Of a stretch of 64,000 nucleotides of DNA, positions 8,748 through 16,138 are shown piece after piece. The position numbers and the translations under genes are program-made. The stretch lies in contig NZ_JAUSUM010000001.1 of NCBI RefSeq assembly GCF_030813635.1, forward strand, positions 124,001 through 188,000, in the 5' to 3' direction. This stretch comes from Salibacterium salarium. GTDB taxonomy: Bacteria > Bacillota > Bacilli > Bacillales > Marinococcaceae. The first letter of the stretch is position 1. Each line of letters starts with the position of its first letter. The notes below the pieces were generated by a model. The model made no database searches. It was not told where the DNA came from and worked only from the letters and a program-made list of their open reading frames with translations.

Positions 8748-9137
8748 TTAGGTATCTGCTTTGTTTGTTTTATTGGATAAAGATGGGTCTAGCTTTTTTT
8801 CTTGTATTAATTCCCGTTTATAGGCGCGGTAATTTTGCATGTTCTTCCGGCCTTTTTCCCGATTATAATACCGACCGTTCTTTTGGCGGTTCTGGGCTAA
8901 TTTTTTGTGCCGAGTTTCGCGTTCGGGAAACAAGATAAATTGGATTAACCGCCGGTCTACGTTATGTTTGGCGGCGAGGGCTGTCATGGTTGGACGTTGT
9001 TTTTCGGGGGTGGCAAAATACGTGTCACGGATGGCCTGCTTATCGTCTGTGGTGAGTTTCACGCGGCGATCGAGCGCCTCGGGTGTTTCGTTTGGCCTGT
9101 TTTGATGAAGGTTGATGCTGTCGATAGGGCTTGGCAT
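8748..9137 (-). CDS. Small HTH-like accessory protein, unknown function
   Basis: A 129-residue basic protein. The middle part (LTTDDKQAIRDTYFATPEKQ, then TMTALAAKHNVDRRLIQFIL) reads as a helix-turn-helix, with a typical AAKHNVDRRLIQ recognition-helix pattern. A basic, arginine- and tyrosine-rich tail follows. It most likely binds nucleic acid. It lies among the phage/plasmid-like minus-strand genes and has a relatively high GC content compared with the flanking core genes. I do not recognise a named family. Confidence 0.55.
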   Translation of the reverse strand: MPSPIDSINLHQNRPNETPEALDRRVKLTTDDKQAIRDTYFATPEKQRPTMTALAAKHNVDRRLIQFILFPERETRHKKLAQNRQKNGRYYNREKGRKNMQNYRAYKRELIQEKKLDPSLSNKTNKADT

Positions 9138-9208
9138 GGGAAAGCACTCCTTTTTTTCAGATGTTTTATAAAAGGGTTGGTAGAGTAAACTGTCTCGAAA
9201 AAAGGCAT

Positions 9209-9241
9209 AAAAAAAAGAGAAGCAGGGTTTCTGCTTCTCTT
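9209..9241 (-). terminator. Terminator after SLH-CAP gene
   Basis: A perfect 9-bp stem (AGAGAAGCA / TGCTTCTCT) is followed on the minus strand by eight T. It is positioned just after the stop codon of the SLH-CAP gene. Confidence 0.85.
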
Positions 9242-9263
9242 TAAGAGGTCGTTGGAGATATTT

Positions 9264-10451
9264 TTATTCGGTCAGTTCGATGGTGACATTTTCCTGTCGG
9301 GCGTTTTCTTCTTCCAGTCTTTCAGCTTCTTCAGCTTCGCTGACTCCATTGGTTTCTTGATGGCTGTTAGAATCTACAGTGCTGATAAACATTTGAGTCC
9401 AGCGCCCTGTCCCCTTGTCGCCATCTGCTAATCCTACTCCTATGTGAGTGAGATTAGAGTTCATGATGTTTTTCCGGTGCCCCTCGGATGCCATCCAACT
9501 GTCTACCACTCTCTTTGGGGAGGGGGATGATGTGCTGGCAATGTTTTCAGCGGCTCTTCCGTAGTCAATGCCGTAGTCTTCCATCATGTCAAACGGACTG
9601 CCGTATTTTGGACTTTCATGCTCCAAATAGATATTGTCCCGCATGTCTTCGGATTTGTCCCGTGCGGCCTCTGAGAGTTTTTCATGACGTTTAAGCGGGT
9701 CAAGGCCTTCGGCTTCTCGTTCTTCGTTTGTTAATTTGATAACTTCCTGTTCGAGTTCATCGACTGTTTTACCTTCATCGGATTCGTTATCAGCATCGCT
9801 GTCGTCTTCTTTGCTCTCTTCTTCATCGTTTTCCCCGGTTTCATCGTCTGATGATTCAGGGGTATTAATAACAGGACCCTGTTCCTCTTCGATTCGGTTC
9901 AGAAAGACCACAAATTGAGCACGGGTTAAGCTGTGGCTGGGCGCGTATCGATCCATTCTGGAATCGCCGTCTCGGCTACCGGTTGTCAGGCCCTCATCAA
10001 ACAGGTAATCCACCGCGACTTCCAGACCGGGGTCTTTTTGATGCAGCGCGGCGATGGTTTCCGCGATGACCCCTCTTGTAACGTCTTCGTTCCGAGCGCT
10101 GTTGTCGTTATAGCCTTTGAGCGGTATACCATAAGGTTCTAATGTGTCATATACATCATCTGCCCAGTGGTCCGGGTTTTCTGATGTTTCCCCTTCATCA
10201 AGACTGTCGTTGTAATAATTTTTAATGATACTGGCGAACTGAGCTTCGGTGAGAGCGTTACTTGGTCGAAAAGTGTTATCGTCATAACCACTGATGACAT
10301 TCGATTCATGACTCCATTCAATGGCGTCCGCTGCCCAGTAGTCGGTGTCAATGTCCTGGAAGTTTTCTACGTTGTCGGCGCTGGCTGTGTTTCCAGCGAC
10401 CAGACCGACTCCAAGCACCCCTCCGATAATAAGTTTTGTATGTTTTTTCAT
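9264..10451 (-). CDS. Secreted SLH-domain and CAP-domain protein
   Basis: A 395-residue exported protein. Residues 1-26 form a signal peptide (KKHTKLIIGGVLGVGLVAG...ASA). Three S-layer-homology-type repeats follow: about 30-80 (FQDIDTDYWAADAIEW ... ISGYDDNTFRPSNALT), 95-140 (degenerate) and 145-190. After a strongly acidic Glu/Asp/Ser linker comes a CAP/SCP domain (about 230-365) with HESPKYGSPFDMMEDYGIDY-like and SEGHRKNIMNSNLTHIGVG motifs. SLH repeats usually bind pyruvylated secondary cell-wall polymer; bacterial CAP domains have mostly unknown roles. The gene sits within the accessory region, unlinked to other wall genes, and ends at a strong terminator. Confidence 0.82.
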   Translation of the reverse strand: MKKHTKLIIGGVLGVGLVAGNTASADNVENFQDIDTDYWAADAIEWSHESNVISGYDDNTFRPSNALTEAQFASIIKNYYNDSLDEGETSENPDHWADDVYDTLEPYGIPLKGYNDNSARNEDVTRGVIAETIAALHQKDPGLEVAVDYLFDEGLTTGSRDGDSRMDRYAPSHSLTRAQFVVFLNRIEEEQGPVINTPESSDDETGENDEEESKEDDSDADNESDEGKTVDELEQEVIKLTNEEREAEGLDPLKRHEKLSEAARDKSEDMRDNIYLEHESPKYGSPFDMMEDYGIDYGRAAENIASTSSPSPKRVVDSWMASEGHRKNIMNSNLTHIGVGLADGDKGTGRWTQMFISTVDSNSHQETNGVSEAEEAERLEEENARQENVTIELTE

Positions 10452-10622
10452 TTTTTTTATCCTTTCTTGTTTTGGTATTATTTTCTTATTTTATCACATT
10501 ATTTTTTGAAAAAACCCACTCATTCTCTGGCAGCACTTTTATGATATTTTGACCCTTGTTTTTGTGTCAGGGGTGGGTTTTTTATTTCTTGATCTGCATG
10601 GCACAAGGATGATGGCGTCATG

Positions 10623-10835
10623 CTAACCCGGCCACAGGCTTTGGAGTTGTGATTTATTAATAATACCCGATCCAAAGCCGATACAAATAATGCCTGCGAT
10701 TAGCAGAAGGAAAGCAAAATCGTGATCGAATTTTGACGTGCTGCGGCTGTTTATCGTGGCGAAACTTCCGAAAAGCATGAATCCTCCTACGATGAGAGTT
10801 ATCGTGGAACCGTCCATATGATTTAGAAACTCCAC
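10623..10835 (-). CDS. Small two-helix membrane protein
   Basis: A 70-residue protein starting with GTG, eight bases after GGGAGGAG. It has two hydrophobic segments (about residues 11-29 and 42-60) and no motif that I recognise. It stands alone between the SLH-CAP gene and the next accessory gene. The function is unknown; the good ribosome site and membrane-like composition support expression. Confidence 0.5.
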   Translation of the reverse strand: MEFLNHMDGSTITLIVGGFMLFGSFATINSRSTSKFDHDFAFLLLIAGIICIGFGSGIINKSQLQSLWPG

Positions 10836-10948
10836 CGCAACTCCTCCCTTGTTTTTTAAGACGTGTTTTCTAACTATATTGTACCATTTTTGTTATTTTA
10901 TAGGGGTTTTTTGTTTATTCAAAAATAAGAACCTTTTACCCCTTACCT

Positions 10949-11461
10949 CTAATAAAACCTGAGCATATATACTGATTTATTCAAGTCAATTGCTTTCTCG
11001 ACCTTCTTTATAAATGAATTGTCATTAATGTTTAGAACCTCGATGATTTTTAGCATATTATGAGGATTTGCAAGACTTCTGACATAATCATCCACACTTA
11101 AACCTTTATGTGATTGATAAAACGAAGATAGGCTTTGACGTTCAATATTTATTTCCTTCGCTAACATCCAAGCTGCTTTTTTATGTTTTGCTGAAACAAA
11201 GTAATCAAGCCATTTCTGCATGTAATGTTCTTCAAAATATGGTTTTATTTCTAAAACAAGCTCTTTTAAGTGTTCTCTATTTTCAGCTTGTTTTCTTTCT
11301 TTTTCAGCTTTAGCGATGTTTTCCTTTTCTTCGCATGTGGGGCAATTTATGATTATATGCTCTCTATTTCTATTCCAGTCGTCCATTTCCCTTATTTCTG
11401 TATAGGTACTTTTACCGCAGGTACATGGATACTCTCTGCGAGATATTTCTTCCCAGCTCAT
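10949..11461 (-). CDS. Accessory protein with CxC and CxxC cysteine pairs, unknown function
   Basis: A 170-residue soluble protein. Near the N-terminus it carries CTC (C13, C15) and CPTC (about C41, C44), which could form one zinc site. A charged helical stretch follows (EENIAKAEKERKQAENREHLKELVLE), then a helical C-terminal half rich in lysine. I do not recognise the family. It is AT-rich compared with the neighbouring minus-strand genes. Location and size suggest phage- or plasmid-derived cargo. Confidence 0.5.
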   Translation of the reverse strand: MSWEEISRREYPCTCGKSTYTEIREMDDWNRNREHIIINCPTCEEKENIAKAEKERKQAENREHLKELVLEIKPYFEEHYMQKWLDYFVSAKHKKAAWMLAKEINIERQSLSSFYQSHKGLSVDDYVRSLANPHNMLKIIEVLNINDNSFIKKVEKAIDLNKSVYMLRFY

Positions 11462-11556
11462 TTTTCAATCTCTCCTAGCTTTCCTTTTAATTCAGCAAAG
11501 TTTAACAGCCGCATTCGCATATATAAATGCGAATATTTTATTCGCCCTCTGGTTGC

Positions 11557-11955
11557 TTATGTTATTAGATGTGTTCTTTGTTCTAAATCGGCTATGAGTC
11601 TGGTTATTTCATTAGTAATGTATTGGGTGTCCAACCCTTTGTCTTTTTCACTGTATCTAACGTAGTCCACCAGGGCGTCCATGTTTTTGATGGTGTGTTT
11701 GTATTTCTGTATGATTTTTTCCTGCTGTGCGATATGAGAGAGGAGGTTTGGAACATCTGCTCTGGCGTTTGCAATGAAAACGGCGTTTTCGTCCTTTGTT
11801 GTCTGTGCTGTTAATATGCCGTTTAGTGTTCCGATGTTATTGGCGCCGTTTGGTGATTTTCTACCGATCTCCCAGGGCCCCGGGGCGGCATTGTCGGTCC
11901 GTTCTCTGATTTGGGTCAACTCTGTATTCGTTAGTGTGCTATTTTTTGAATTCAT
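11557..11955 (-). CDS. Ead/Ea22-like phage accessory protein
   Basis: A 132-residue protein. The segment LTNTELTQIRERTDNAAPGPWE, then DENAVFIANARADVPNLLSHI, is the recognisable pattern of Ead/Ea22-like proteins, common in the accessory regions of phages and of unknown function. A predicted coiled coil (QQEKIIQKYKHTIKNM) follows. The start at 11955 (MNSKNST) is chosen because AAGGAGA lies correctly upstream; the frame is open further upstream without a ribosome site. It supports a phage-derived origin for this region. Confidence 0.65.
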   Translation of the reverse strand: MNSKNSTLTNTELTQIRERTDNAAPGPWEIGRKSPNGANNIGTLNGILTAQTTKDENAVFIANARADVPNLLSHIAQQEKIIQKYKHTIKNMDALVDYVRYSEKDKGLDTQYITNEITRLIADLEQRTHLIT

Positions 11956-12016
11956 CAAAACATCTCCTTTTTTATTTAGCATAGCGATATAAAACGACCG
12001 GTGTTTCGGGAAAGGC

Positions 12017-12275
12017 GTGGGCTGTGACATGGAGACACAGGTACGTGACATACCCCGCCGCCCTGGTGTGATAGGCGGTCCAGTGAATGGGTCGCATTAC
12101 CGCAAAGTTATACGATGCGGCCCGGTATGAGGTATGATATGGGGTTCTATAGCTGTGACAAAATGTCACATGAGGGTGTCCGTTTGTGTCCTAATGTCAT
12201 ATGGCTGTGGTACGGGGACATAGATTTGTGACCGTTTGTGACTAGAGGTCATAACCATGTGACATGAAGTCATAG
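12017..12275 (+). repeat. Cluster of TGTGAC/GTCACA repeats, including one perfect inverted repeat
   Basis: The gene-free stretch between 11956 and 12447 contains many copies of TGTGAC or its complement: near 12020, 12045, 12154-12170, 12226, 12234, 12258 and 12269. The clearest is TGTGACA-AAA-TGTCACA at 12154-12170. Such arrays can be operator clusters, replication iterons or partition sites. No coding sequence is apparent in this interval. Confidence 0.5.
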
Positions 12276-12385
12276 CCTCCCAAACCGGACGGATAGACGC
12301 CCCGGAGGTCTGCCCCGTCTTTGCTGTTCCATCAAAGGGTTTAGGGTTTTAAAACATCAGACAAGAATAGTCTGGTACTCCAGAA

Positions 12386-12441
12386 GATACGGGGTGGGTC
12401 TGGTTTTATAAAAAAAAACACGCAGCGGGTTTCGCTGCGTG
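12386..12441 (-). terminator. Terminator followed by shared flanking element, copy 1
   Basis: On the minus strand a perfect 9-bp stem (CACGCAGCG / CGCTGCGTG, 12419-12441) leads into about nine T and then into a conserved sequence, ATAAAACCAGACCC followed by a CCCCGTATC-like end. The same T-tract plus flank recurs at 13166 and 19515. Confidence 0.75.
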
Positions 12442-12447
12442 CGGATC

Positions 12448-12867
12448 TTAGCTTTTCAGGTCGACGCCTGTAACGTCTTTGATTCTGTCTTTCATGGCGG
12501 CGGCGATTTCTTCATCTGGTATGTCGCCGCCGCACCAGGCAACAAAAAGTTTCGTGGCGAAGTCTTCGGTCGGCATGTTCATGATTTTTTCGGCCTTGGC
12601 GTTGACGTCGTGATCATAACACTGCTGGGCCGCCCTTCTTGTTTCGAACAGGGACGGGCAGAACCCTTCGGTCATTTCGGACAGCGTATCGGGCGTCAGT
12701 TCGAATTCGAGAGAGATAGATTCTCCTTTTTTACTACGGGCCCATAGCTCGTTTCCTTTTTGGACAACCTCTATGTCGATGATAAGCTGCTGAGGATCGT
12801 TCACGTTATAGGCGTCGCGGTGAAGAAAGTAGAGGTTTTGGTTTGGTTTGATATCTTCGAAATTCAT
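12448..12867 (-). CDS. Accessory protein of unknown function
   Basis: A 139-residue acidic soluble protein starting after the strong ribosome site AGGAGGGTTTCTCT, which is nearly the same leader as that of the DUF4326-type gene at 8599. I see no recognisable motif. The N-terminal half looks beta-rich and the C-terminal half helical. It ends at a strong hairpin carrying the flank shared with two other minus-strand transcription units. Probable phage or plasmid cargo. Confidence 0.5.
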   Translation of the reverse strand: MNFEDIKPNQNLYFLHRDAYNVNDPQQLIIDIEVVQKGNELWARSKKGESISLEFELTPDTLSEMTEGFCPSLFETRRAAQQCYDHDVNAKAEKIMNMPTEDFATKLFVAWCGGDIPDEEIAAAMKDRIKDVTGVDLKS

Positions 12868-12964
12868 AGAGAAACCCTCCTGGTTTTTATTGTCTTTGTT
12901 TTATGTACCGGCCCCGGAGCGTAAGCGACGGGGCGTTTTCGTGTAAGATTGATACTAGGTTCCT

Positions 12965-13180
12965 TCAGCTGCGGTTATATCGCTCCCATCTGATGCGCTT
13001 TGAAATATTTTCGGTGGCGTCGACGCGCCCCTGCCAGTAAGCCAGAGCTTCGCTGTCTTCCTGGATATCGGTGAGCTGCTGTACCTTTTCTTTTGCCTCC
13101 TGTCTTTCTTTTTGAATCAAATGGCTGATGTCGGCGGCGTCTAAATTCGGGTTTGTTCCGGGTGCGGGGCGGGTCTGGTT
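12965..13180 (-). pseudogene. 5'-truncated accessory ORF
   Basis: On the minus strand a frame without any ATG start runs from the stop at 13181-13183 to a stop at 12965-12967. It encodes a well-behaved helical sequence (NPNLDAADISHLIQ ... EALAYWQGRVDATENISKRIRWERY). The codon use and GC content match the neighbouring accessory genes. The 5' end is missing and replaced by the shared terminator flank, so it is best seen as a gene remnant. Apart from this and a GC-rich hairpin near 12914-12935, the interval 12868-13241 holds nothing that I recognise. Confidence 0.45.
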
Positions 13181-13221
13181 TTATAAAAAAAACCGCCAGC
13201 TTCAGAAAAGCTGATCGGTTT
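13166..13221 (-). terminator. Terminator followed by shared flanking element, copy 2
   Basis: On the minus strand an imperfect hairpin (about 13193-13221, arms AACCGATCAGC and GCTGGCGGTT) is followed by eight T and the flank ATAAAACCAGACCC-GCCCC. It terminates the sigma cassette upstream. Confidence 0.7.
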
Positions 13222-13241
13222 AGGATTTTCCCTTGAATATT

Positions 13242-13418
13242 TTATTTTCGTTTTTGTTTCCCATAAACGTGCATTTCACAATGATTCGTTGTATTTCGGG
13301 GTTCTTCATGAATGACACAAATAAGCATATTAATTTTTCGCTCCAATCGAAATAACACATACACCGTAACAGCAATGGGAAAACCTACTCTATTTATGAT
13401 CTCAACATATTCCATCAT
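13242..13418 (-). CDS. YvrJ-family small membrane protein (sigma cassette 1)
   Basis: A 58-residue protein with one hydrophobic segment (about residues 8-26, VGFPIAVTVYVLFRLE) and a charged tail, matching the YvrJ family. In Bacillus subtilis yvrJ is linked to the sigO-rsoA locus. The start ATG at 13418 overlaps the end of the preceding cysteine-rich ORF, so translation is probably coupled. The homologous cassette at 32.6-33.6 kb carries a closely similar protein (FGFPIVITFYLLFRFEKR). Its role is unknown; a holin-like or anti-sigma membrane role has to be tested. Confidence 0.7.
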   Translation of the reverse strand: MMEYVEIINRVGFPIAVTVYVLFRLERKINMLICVIHEEPRNTTNHCEMHVYGKQKRK

Positions 13419-13602
13419 TTTTGTCCCCATTATGATTTGTGCAAAAATCTTGAATCGTATTCGCTGCTCGTTGTACATGTAATAGCGTATCATAAAGTAG
13501 TGCTTTTTCTTCCGTGGTTAATTGGTTATTTTCCAACATAGTCGAAATCGTAGAACTTAAACATCGACAATCGCATAGACAGTCAAACACTTCTTGATTC
13601 AA
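13402..13602 (-). CDS. Small cysteine-rich protein in sigma cassette 1
   Basis: A 66-residue ORF starting with TTG at 13602, preceded by GAAGGGTG. It has six cysteines, four of them in an alternating CxCxCxC run (residues 8-14), and a helical middle part. It sits between the RsoA-like and YvrJ-like genes and overlaps the start of the latter by 17 bases, as expected in a tight operon. It is absent from the other two sigma cassettes in this window. I do not recognise it. The cysteine cluster suggests metal or redox sensing. Confidence 0.5.
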   Translation of the reverse strand: MNQEVFDCLCDCRCLSSTISTMLENNQLTTEEKALLYDTLLHVQRAANTIQDFCTNHNGDKNDGIC

Positions 13603-13639
13603 ATAATCACACCCTTCACGTATTGTACTCCGAATTCTA

Positions 13640-13891
13640 TTAGTCCGTACGCAGATAGTTTGATATATCAGGGATTTCCGCCCATTTATATTGCAGAGCA
13701 AGTATAATCACTTTTATTTTTAATTCCTGTTCCAAATCCGCCCGTTCTTCTGGATTGGTTTGAAGGATGGCTTTTTTAATTTTAGGTTCAAAACGCTGGA
13801 TCATTAATGCCATATCGCTTGCGCTTTGCTCAGGTTCGTATTTCTGAATATTCTCAACCATATTTGTTATAGATTTACTATCACTCATCAT
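13640..13891 (-). CDS. RsoA-like sigma region 2 subunit (sigma cassette 1)
   Basis: An 83-residue protein carrying IQRFEPKIKKAILQTNPEER, then ADLEQELKIKVI. This is the pattern of sigma-70 region 2 as seen in RsoA (YvrHa), the small partner that supplies the -10-contacting region to SigO in Bacillus subtilis. Very similar blocks occur at 20872-21096 (IQNFEPKIKRVLHHTPPYER) and 32580-32828 (LEQFEPFIQKSLKQTSMQER). The start overlaps the end of the sigma gene (GATGAGTGA), implying translational coupling and co-production of the two halves. Confidence 0.75.
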   Translation of the reverse strand: MMSDSKSITNMVENIQKYEPEQSASDMALMIQRFEPKIKKAILQTNPEERADLEQELKIKVIILALQYKWAEIPDISNYLRTD

Positions 13892-14417
13892 AATATCTCC
13901 TTAATTGAACAAATGCTCTGTTTTTGATCCTGGAAATAGACTGTTGAGACTGTTCAAATATATGGCCAATTTCTCCGTCTGTATAGCCGTAAACAAATGA
14001 TAACGATAAAACATCCTGTTGTTTCGACGTCAGAGCCATCCAGGCTTTATAAAGATTTTGAGAAGACAAATGGCTCTCTAGTGATAAACCATTGCTTTCT
14101 TCATCTGAAGAAAGCAAATCTTTAGGTGTACCGCCTTCCTCCATAGGCTGATCCAGCCATACCTGGTTTCTTTCAGAAAAAAGACGTGCCTTTTTATCAA
14201 AGTTAACAGCTGTGTAATGAATCGATTTTGACATATAAGCAACCAGTCTTTGTTCCTGTACGAATTGATAAAATTTTGACTGTAAGAGGGCTTTTTTAAA
14301 TGTTGTAGGATGAAGAATATACTCCCGAAATAGATGCTCGTACTCCTCTTTCTTAATAAATGTTGTCCAGTGAGATTCAAAAGGGAGTTTTGAATGATGA
14401 GAACAATAGGTTTTCAT
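13881..14417 (-). CDS. SigO-like sigma factor subunit (sigma cassette 1)
   Basis: A 178-residue protein. The C-terminal part (about residues 120-175) is a sigma region 4 helix-turn-helix: YKAWMALTSKQQDVLSLSFV, then GYTDGEIGHIF and QSISRIKNRAFVQLRRYY. A separate partner gene supplies region 2, as in the bipartite SigO/RsoA system. The middle block (RLVAYMSKSIHYTAVNFDKKARLF) aligns with the two other cassettes in this window. ATG at 14417 is preceded by AAGGAG; a longer upstream extension would read through a LexA-type box at 14436-14447 and is rejected. A promoter motif shared with the divergent glutaredoxin-like gene suggests autoregulation. Confidence 0.78.
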   Translation of the reverse strand: MKTYCSHHSKLPFESHWTTFIKKEEYEHLFREYILHPTTFKKALLQSKFYQFVQEQRLVAYMSKSIHYTAVNFDKKARLFSERNQVWLDQPMEEGGTPKDLLSSDEESNGLSLESHLSSQNLYKAWMALTSKQQDVLSLSFVYGYTDGEIGHIFEQSQQSISRIKNRAFVQLRRYYDE

Positions 14418-14435
14418 AGAATCACTCCTTTTTAC

Positions 14436-14447
14436 GAACACATGTTC
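14436..14447 (-). promoter_or_regulatory. LexA (SOS) box upstream of sigma cassette 1
   Basis: GAACACATGTTC, flanked by CG before it, fits GAAC-N4-GTTC with the preferred centre R-N-R-Y. It lies between the sigma ATG (14417) and the distal promoter motif at 14500-14530, where LexA could block transcription. Confidence 0.65.
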
Positions 14448-14499
14448 TATTGGAAAAGTAACACAATTGCCTAAATTTTTCAAATAGCAATCTATCAAG

Positions 14500-14530
14500 T
14501 AAAGACAAAAAAATTATTTTAACAACAACC
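14500..14530 (-). promoter_or_regulatory. Putative SigO-type promoter of sigma cassette 1
   Basis: On the minus strand GGTTGTT (14530-14524) is followed after 18 bases by TCTTTAC. The same spacing and both boxes recur at four other sites. It would give an autoregulated sigma operon. The first box lies back-to-back with the divergent copy at 14550. Confidence 0.6.
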
Positions 14531-14549
14531 CTTAAAAATTCATTTTTTA

Positions 14550-14580
14550 GGTTGTATTTTGGTTTGTTTTTTCTTCTTTG
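14550..14580 (+). promoter_or_regulatory. Putative SigO-type promoter of glutaredoxin-like gene
   Basis: GGTTGTA (14550-14556), 18 bases, then TCTTTG (14575-14580). It is located 31 bases before the start codon of the glutaredoxin-like gene, and diverges from the sigma operon promoter. Confidence 0.55.
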
Positions 14581-14610
14581 TTAAATAGAAGCGATGAAAG
14601 GAGAGGTAAA

Positions 14611-14862
14611 ATGAGTGAAAATAAAGAAGTGACGGTTTACATTCAGGAGACATGTGTTCATTGTCACCGGCAGCTAGAATGGATGAATCAAAACAATATT
14701 GATTTTGAAAAGAAAGATGTGTCTCGGGAAAAAAACAAAGAGGAGTTCATCAATCTAGGAGGACGCGGAACCCCCTATACGATCGTGACAGATCAAAATG
14801 GAAATCAGGAGAAGATTCAAGGATTCCAACGTGAACACTTAGAAAACCTCATTCTTTTTTAA
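14611..14862 (+). CDS. Glutaredoxin-family protein
   Basis: An 83-residue thioredoxin-fold protein. The redox motif CVHC is at residues 13-16 (VTVYIQETCVHCHRQLEWM), and the cis-proline loop is GRGTPYTIV. This is the glutaredoxin/NrdH layout at the usual length. The start at 14611 follows GGAGAGG. It is divergent from the sigma cassette and upstream of the first tRNA-Cys and the cysteine-rich PLA2 genes, so reduction or shuffling of disulfides in those proteins is an attractive role, though unproven. A fragment resembling its C-terminal half is found again at 15120-15235. Confidence 0.8.
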   Translation: MSENKEVTVYIQETCVHCHRQLEWMNQNNIDFEKKDVSREKNKEEFINLGGRGTPYTIVTDQNGNQEKIQGFQREHLENLILF

Positions 14863-14866
14863 TGAG

Positions 14867-14897
14867 GGTTGTTATTTCCAGCCTTGTTCTTTCTTTA
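14867..14897 (+). promoter_or_regulatory. Putative SigO-type promoter of tRNA-Cys copy 1
   Basis: GGTTGTT (14867-14873), 18 bases, then TCTTTAC (14892-14898). It aligns almost base for base with the copy before the second tRNA-Cys at 16996. A 9-bp hairpin (TGTTCTTTC / GAAAGAACA) spans 14885-14919 just before the tRNA. Confidence 0.55.
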
Positions 14898-14920
14898 CCG
14901 AGTGAACCTTGAAAGAACAG

Positions 14921-14994
14921 GGCGATGTAGCCAAGAGGCAAGGCGGAGGTCTGCAAAACCTTGAACCCCGGTTCGAATCCGGGCATCGCCTCCA
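14921..14994 (+). tRNA. tRNA-Cys (anticodon GCA), copy 1
   Basis: A 74-nt cloverleaf. The 7-bp acceptor stem is GGCGATG/CATCGCC with discriminator T and an encoded CCA end. The anticodon arm is GAGGTCTGCAAAACCTT with GCA at 14953-14955. The T-arm is CCCGGTTCGAATCCGGG. Copy 2 at 17053 is identical. It lies in an accessory region between a glutaredoxin-like gene and cysteine-rich PLA2 genes. Confidence 0.93.
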
Positions 14995-15057
14995 CAAATT
15001 AATTTATGGAGGTGAGAAAAAGAGTAGATGATTTAATATATCTATTTTTCCAATAGT

Positions 15058-15249
15058 ATGAGAAATATACCCTGGGGAATAGAAGCTATTAGGGCTCCCG
15101 ATCTATGGGATGTTTTGAAGCTAAAGAAGTTTCAGGGTCAAAAAAATCGAGAAGAATTTTTTCAATTAGAAGGGACTAGAACGCCTTTCACGGAGATTGA
15201 AGAAAGAGATGGAGAAATTGAAGAGGAGTATGTATATGAGTATTTATGA
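15058..15249 (+). pseudogene. Chimeric remnant: subtilase N-terminus joined to glutaredoxin C-terminus
   Basis: A 63-codon frame. Codons 3-17 (NIPWGIEAIRAPDLWD) match the N-terminus of the intact subtilase at 17159 (SIPWGVNTIGAPDLWD). Codons ~27-50 (QKNREEFFQLEGTRTPFTEI) match the glutaredoxin-like protein (EKNKEEFINLGGRGTPYTIV). It looks like a deletion junction between two genes of this island rather than a working protein. Its last bases overlap the start and ribosome site of the PLA2 gene, so translation through it may still feed that gene. Confidence 0.6.
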
Positions 15250-16021
15250 ACGTGTGATTACTGGAGACGAGCTATCTACACTTATTTCAAGCTTCACCAA
15301 CAGAGAATCTTTTAAACTGGCTGTTGAAAAAATTGAAGAAACGACTCCATTAGACGATCGTGCTCATGATGAGTCTAAAGGATTTGAAGTTATTCATGAG
15401 GACAAAGCAGAAAAGGAAGATGAAATTCCTCATGAAACGACTCTCTATCTAAAATATGCAGATAACATTTTAATTAAGCTGACAGAATTAGTGTGGAAAA
15501 AAAGTGAAAACAGCAAGTCTTTTTTTACTATTGATTCGGAAGTTTTAGAAAAAAAAGATGCCAAAACAGTGAAGCACAAAACTTCTATTGACGACGGCGT
15601 AGTCGCGTTTTCCAAATCTATTGATAAACCAGTGGATACTGAACTTGTAATTCCGGACTATTTAGAAGTCTCAAATAAAGAAGGTGATATATCTGCACAA
15701 GACACAGATATTTACTGTTTTCAATGGGATGGCACTGGAACATGTTGTGAATTTCGTTATAACGGAGATAGAGACAACCCCCTTGTCACTTACAACTGGT
15801 GTGGTGAAAACTGCGGGGGTGGGTGTACAGATTTACTTGAAACAGTAAACTTTTTAGATGCTTGCTGTAAGATACATGATTGCTGCTATAAGGAAACCCC
15901 TGGCTATCCACTCCGTTGTTCTTGTGACCAAGATTTTATCGATTGTGCTCGGCTCACAGATGAGGCCGGAGGTAGCCGTATGATAATTGCATTTCAAATC
16001 CAAATGACTCGTCATTGTTAG
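15236..16021 (+). CDS. Phospholipase A2-like cysteine-rich protein with N-terminal domain
   Basis: A 261-residue protein. Residues 1-155 are a charged, mostly helical region without a recognised family. Residues 160-261 form a PLA2-like domain. It has the calcium-loop-like YNWCGENCGGGC (186-197), the catalytic helix LDACCKIHDCCY with the His214-Asp215 pair, and CSCDQDFIDC with the second aspartate. Fourteen cysteines occur, all at or after residue 161. No signal peptide or membrane helix is visible, so export or release would need lysis or a dedicated route. The start at 15236 follows GAGGAG. It lies downstream of tRNA-Cys copy 1 and faces two small membrane-protein genes. A toxin role is inferred from the domain and setting only. 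Confidence 0.75.
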   Translation: MSIYERVITGDELSTLISSFTNRESFKLAVEKIEETTPLDDRAHDESKGFEVIHEDKAEKEDEIPHETTLYLKYADNILIKLTELVWKKSENSKSFFTIDSEVLEKKDAKTVKHKTSIDDGVVAFSKSIDKPVDTELVIPDYLEVSNKEGDISAQDTDIYCFQWDGTGTCCEFRYNGDRDNPLVTYNWCGENCGGGCTDLLETVNFLDACCKIHDCCYKETPGYPLRCSCDQDFIDCARLTDEAGGSRMIIAFQIQMTRHC

Positions 16022-16138
16022 TATTTGCATATAAATGATCAGCGTTCGATAATTTCATCGTTCGCTGTTTATTTATTGTATGAAAAGTTCTTTTTCATCA
16101 GGGGAGAGGCTCTACTTCCAGAACACGTTAACTTTATT

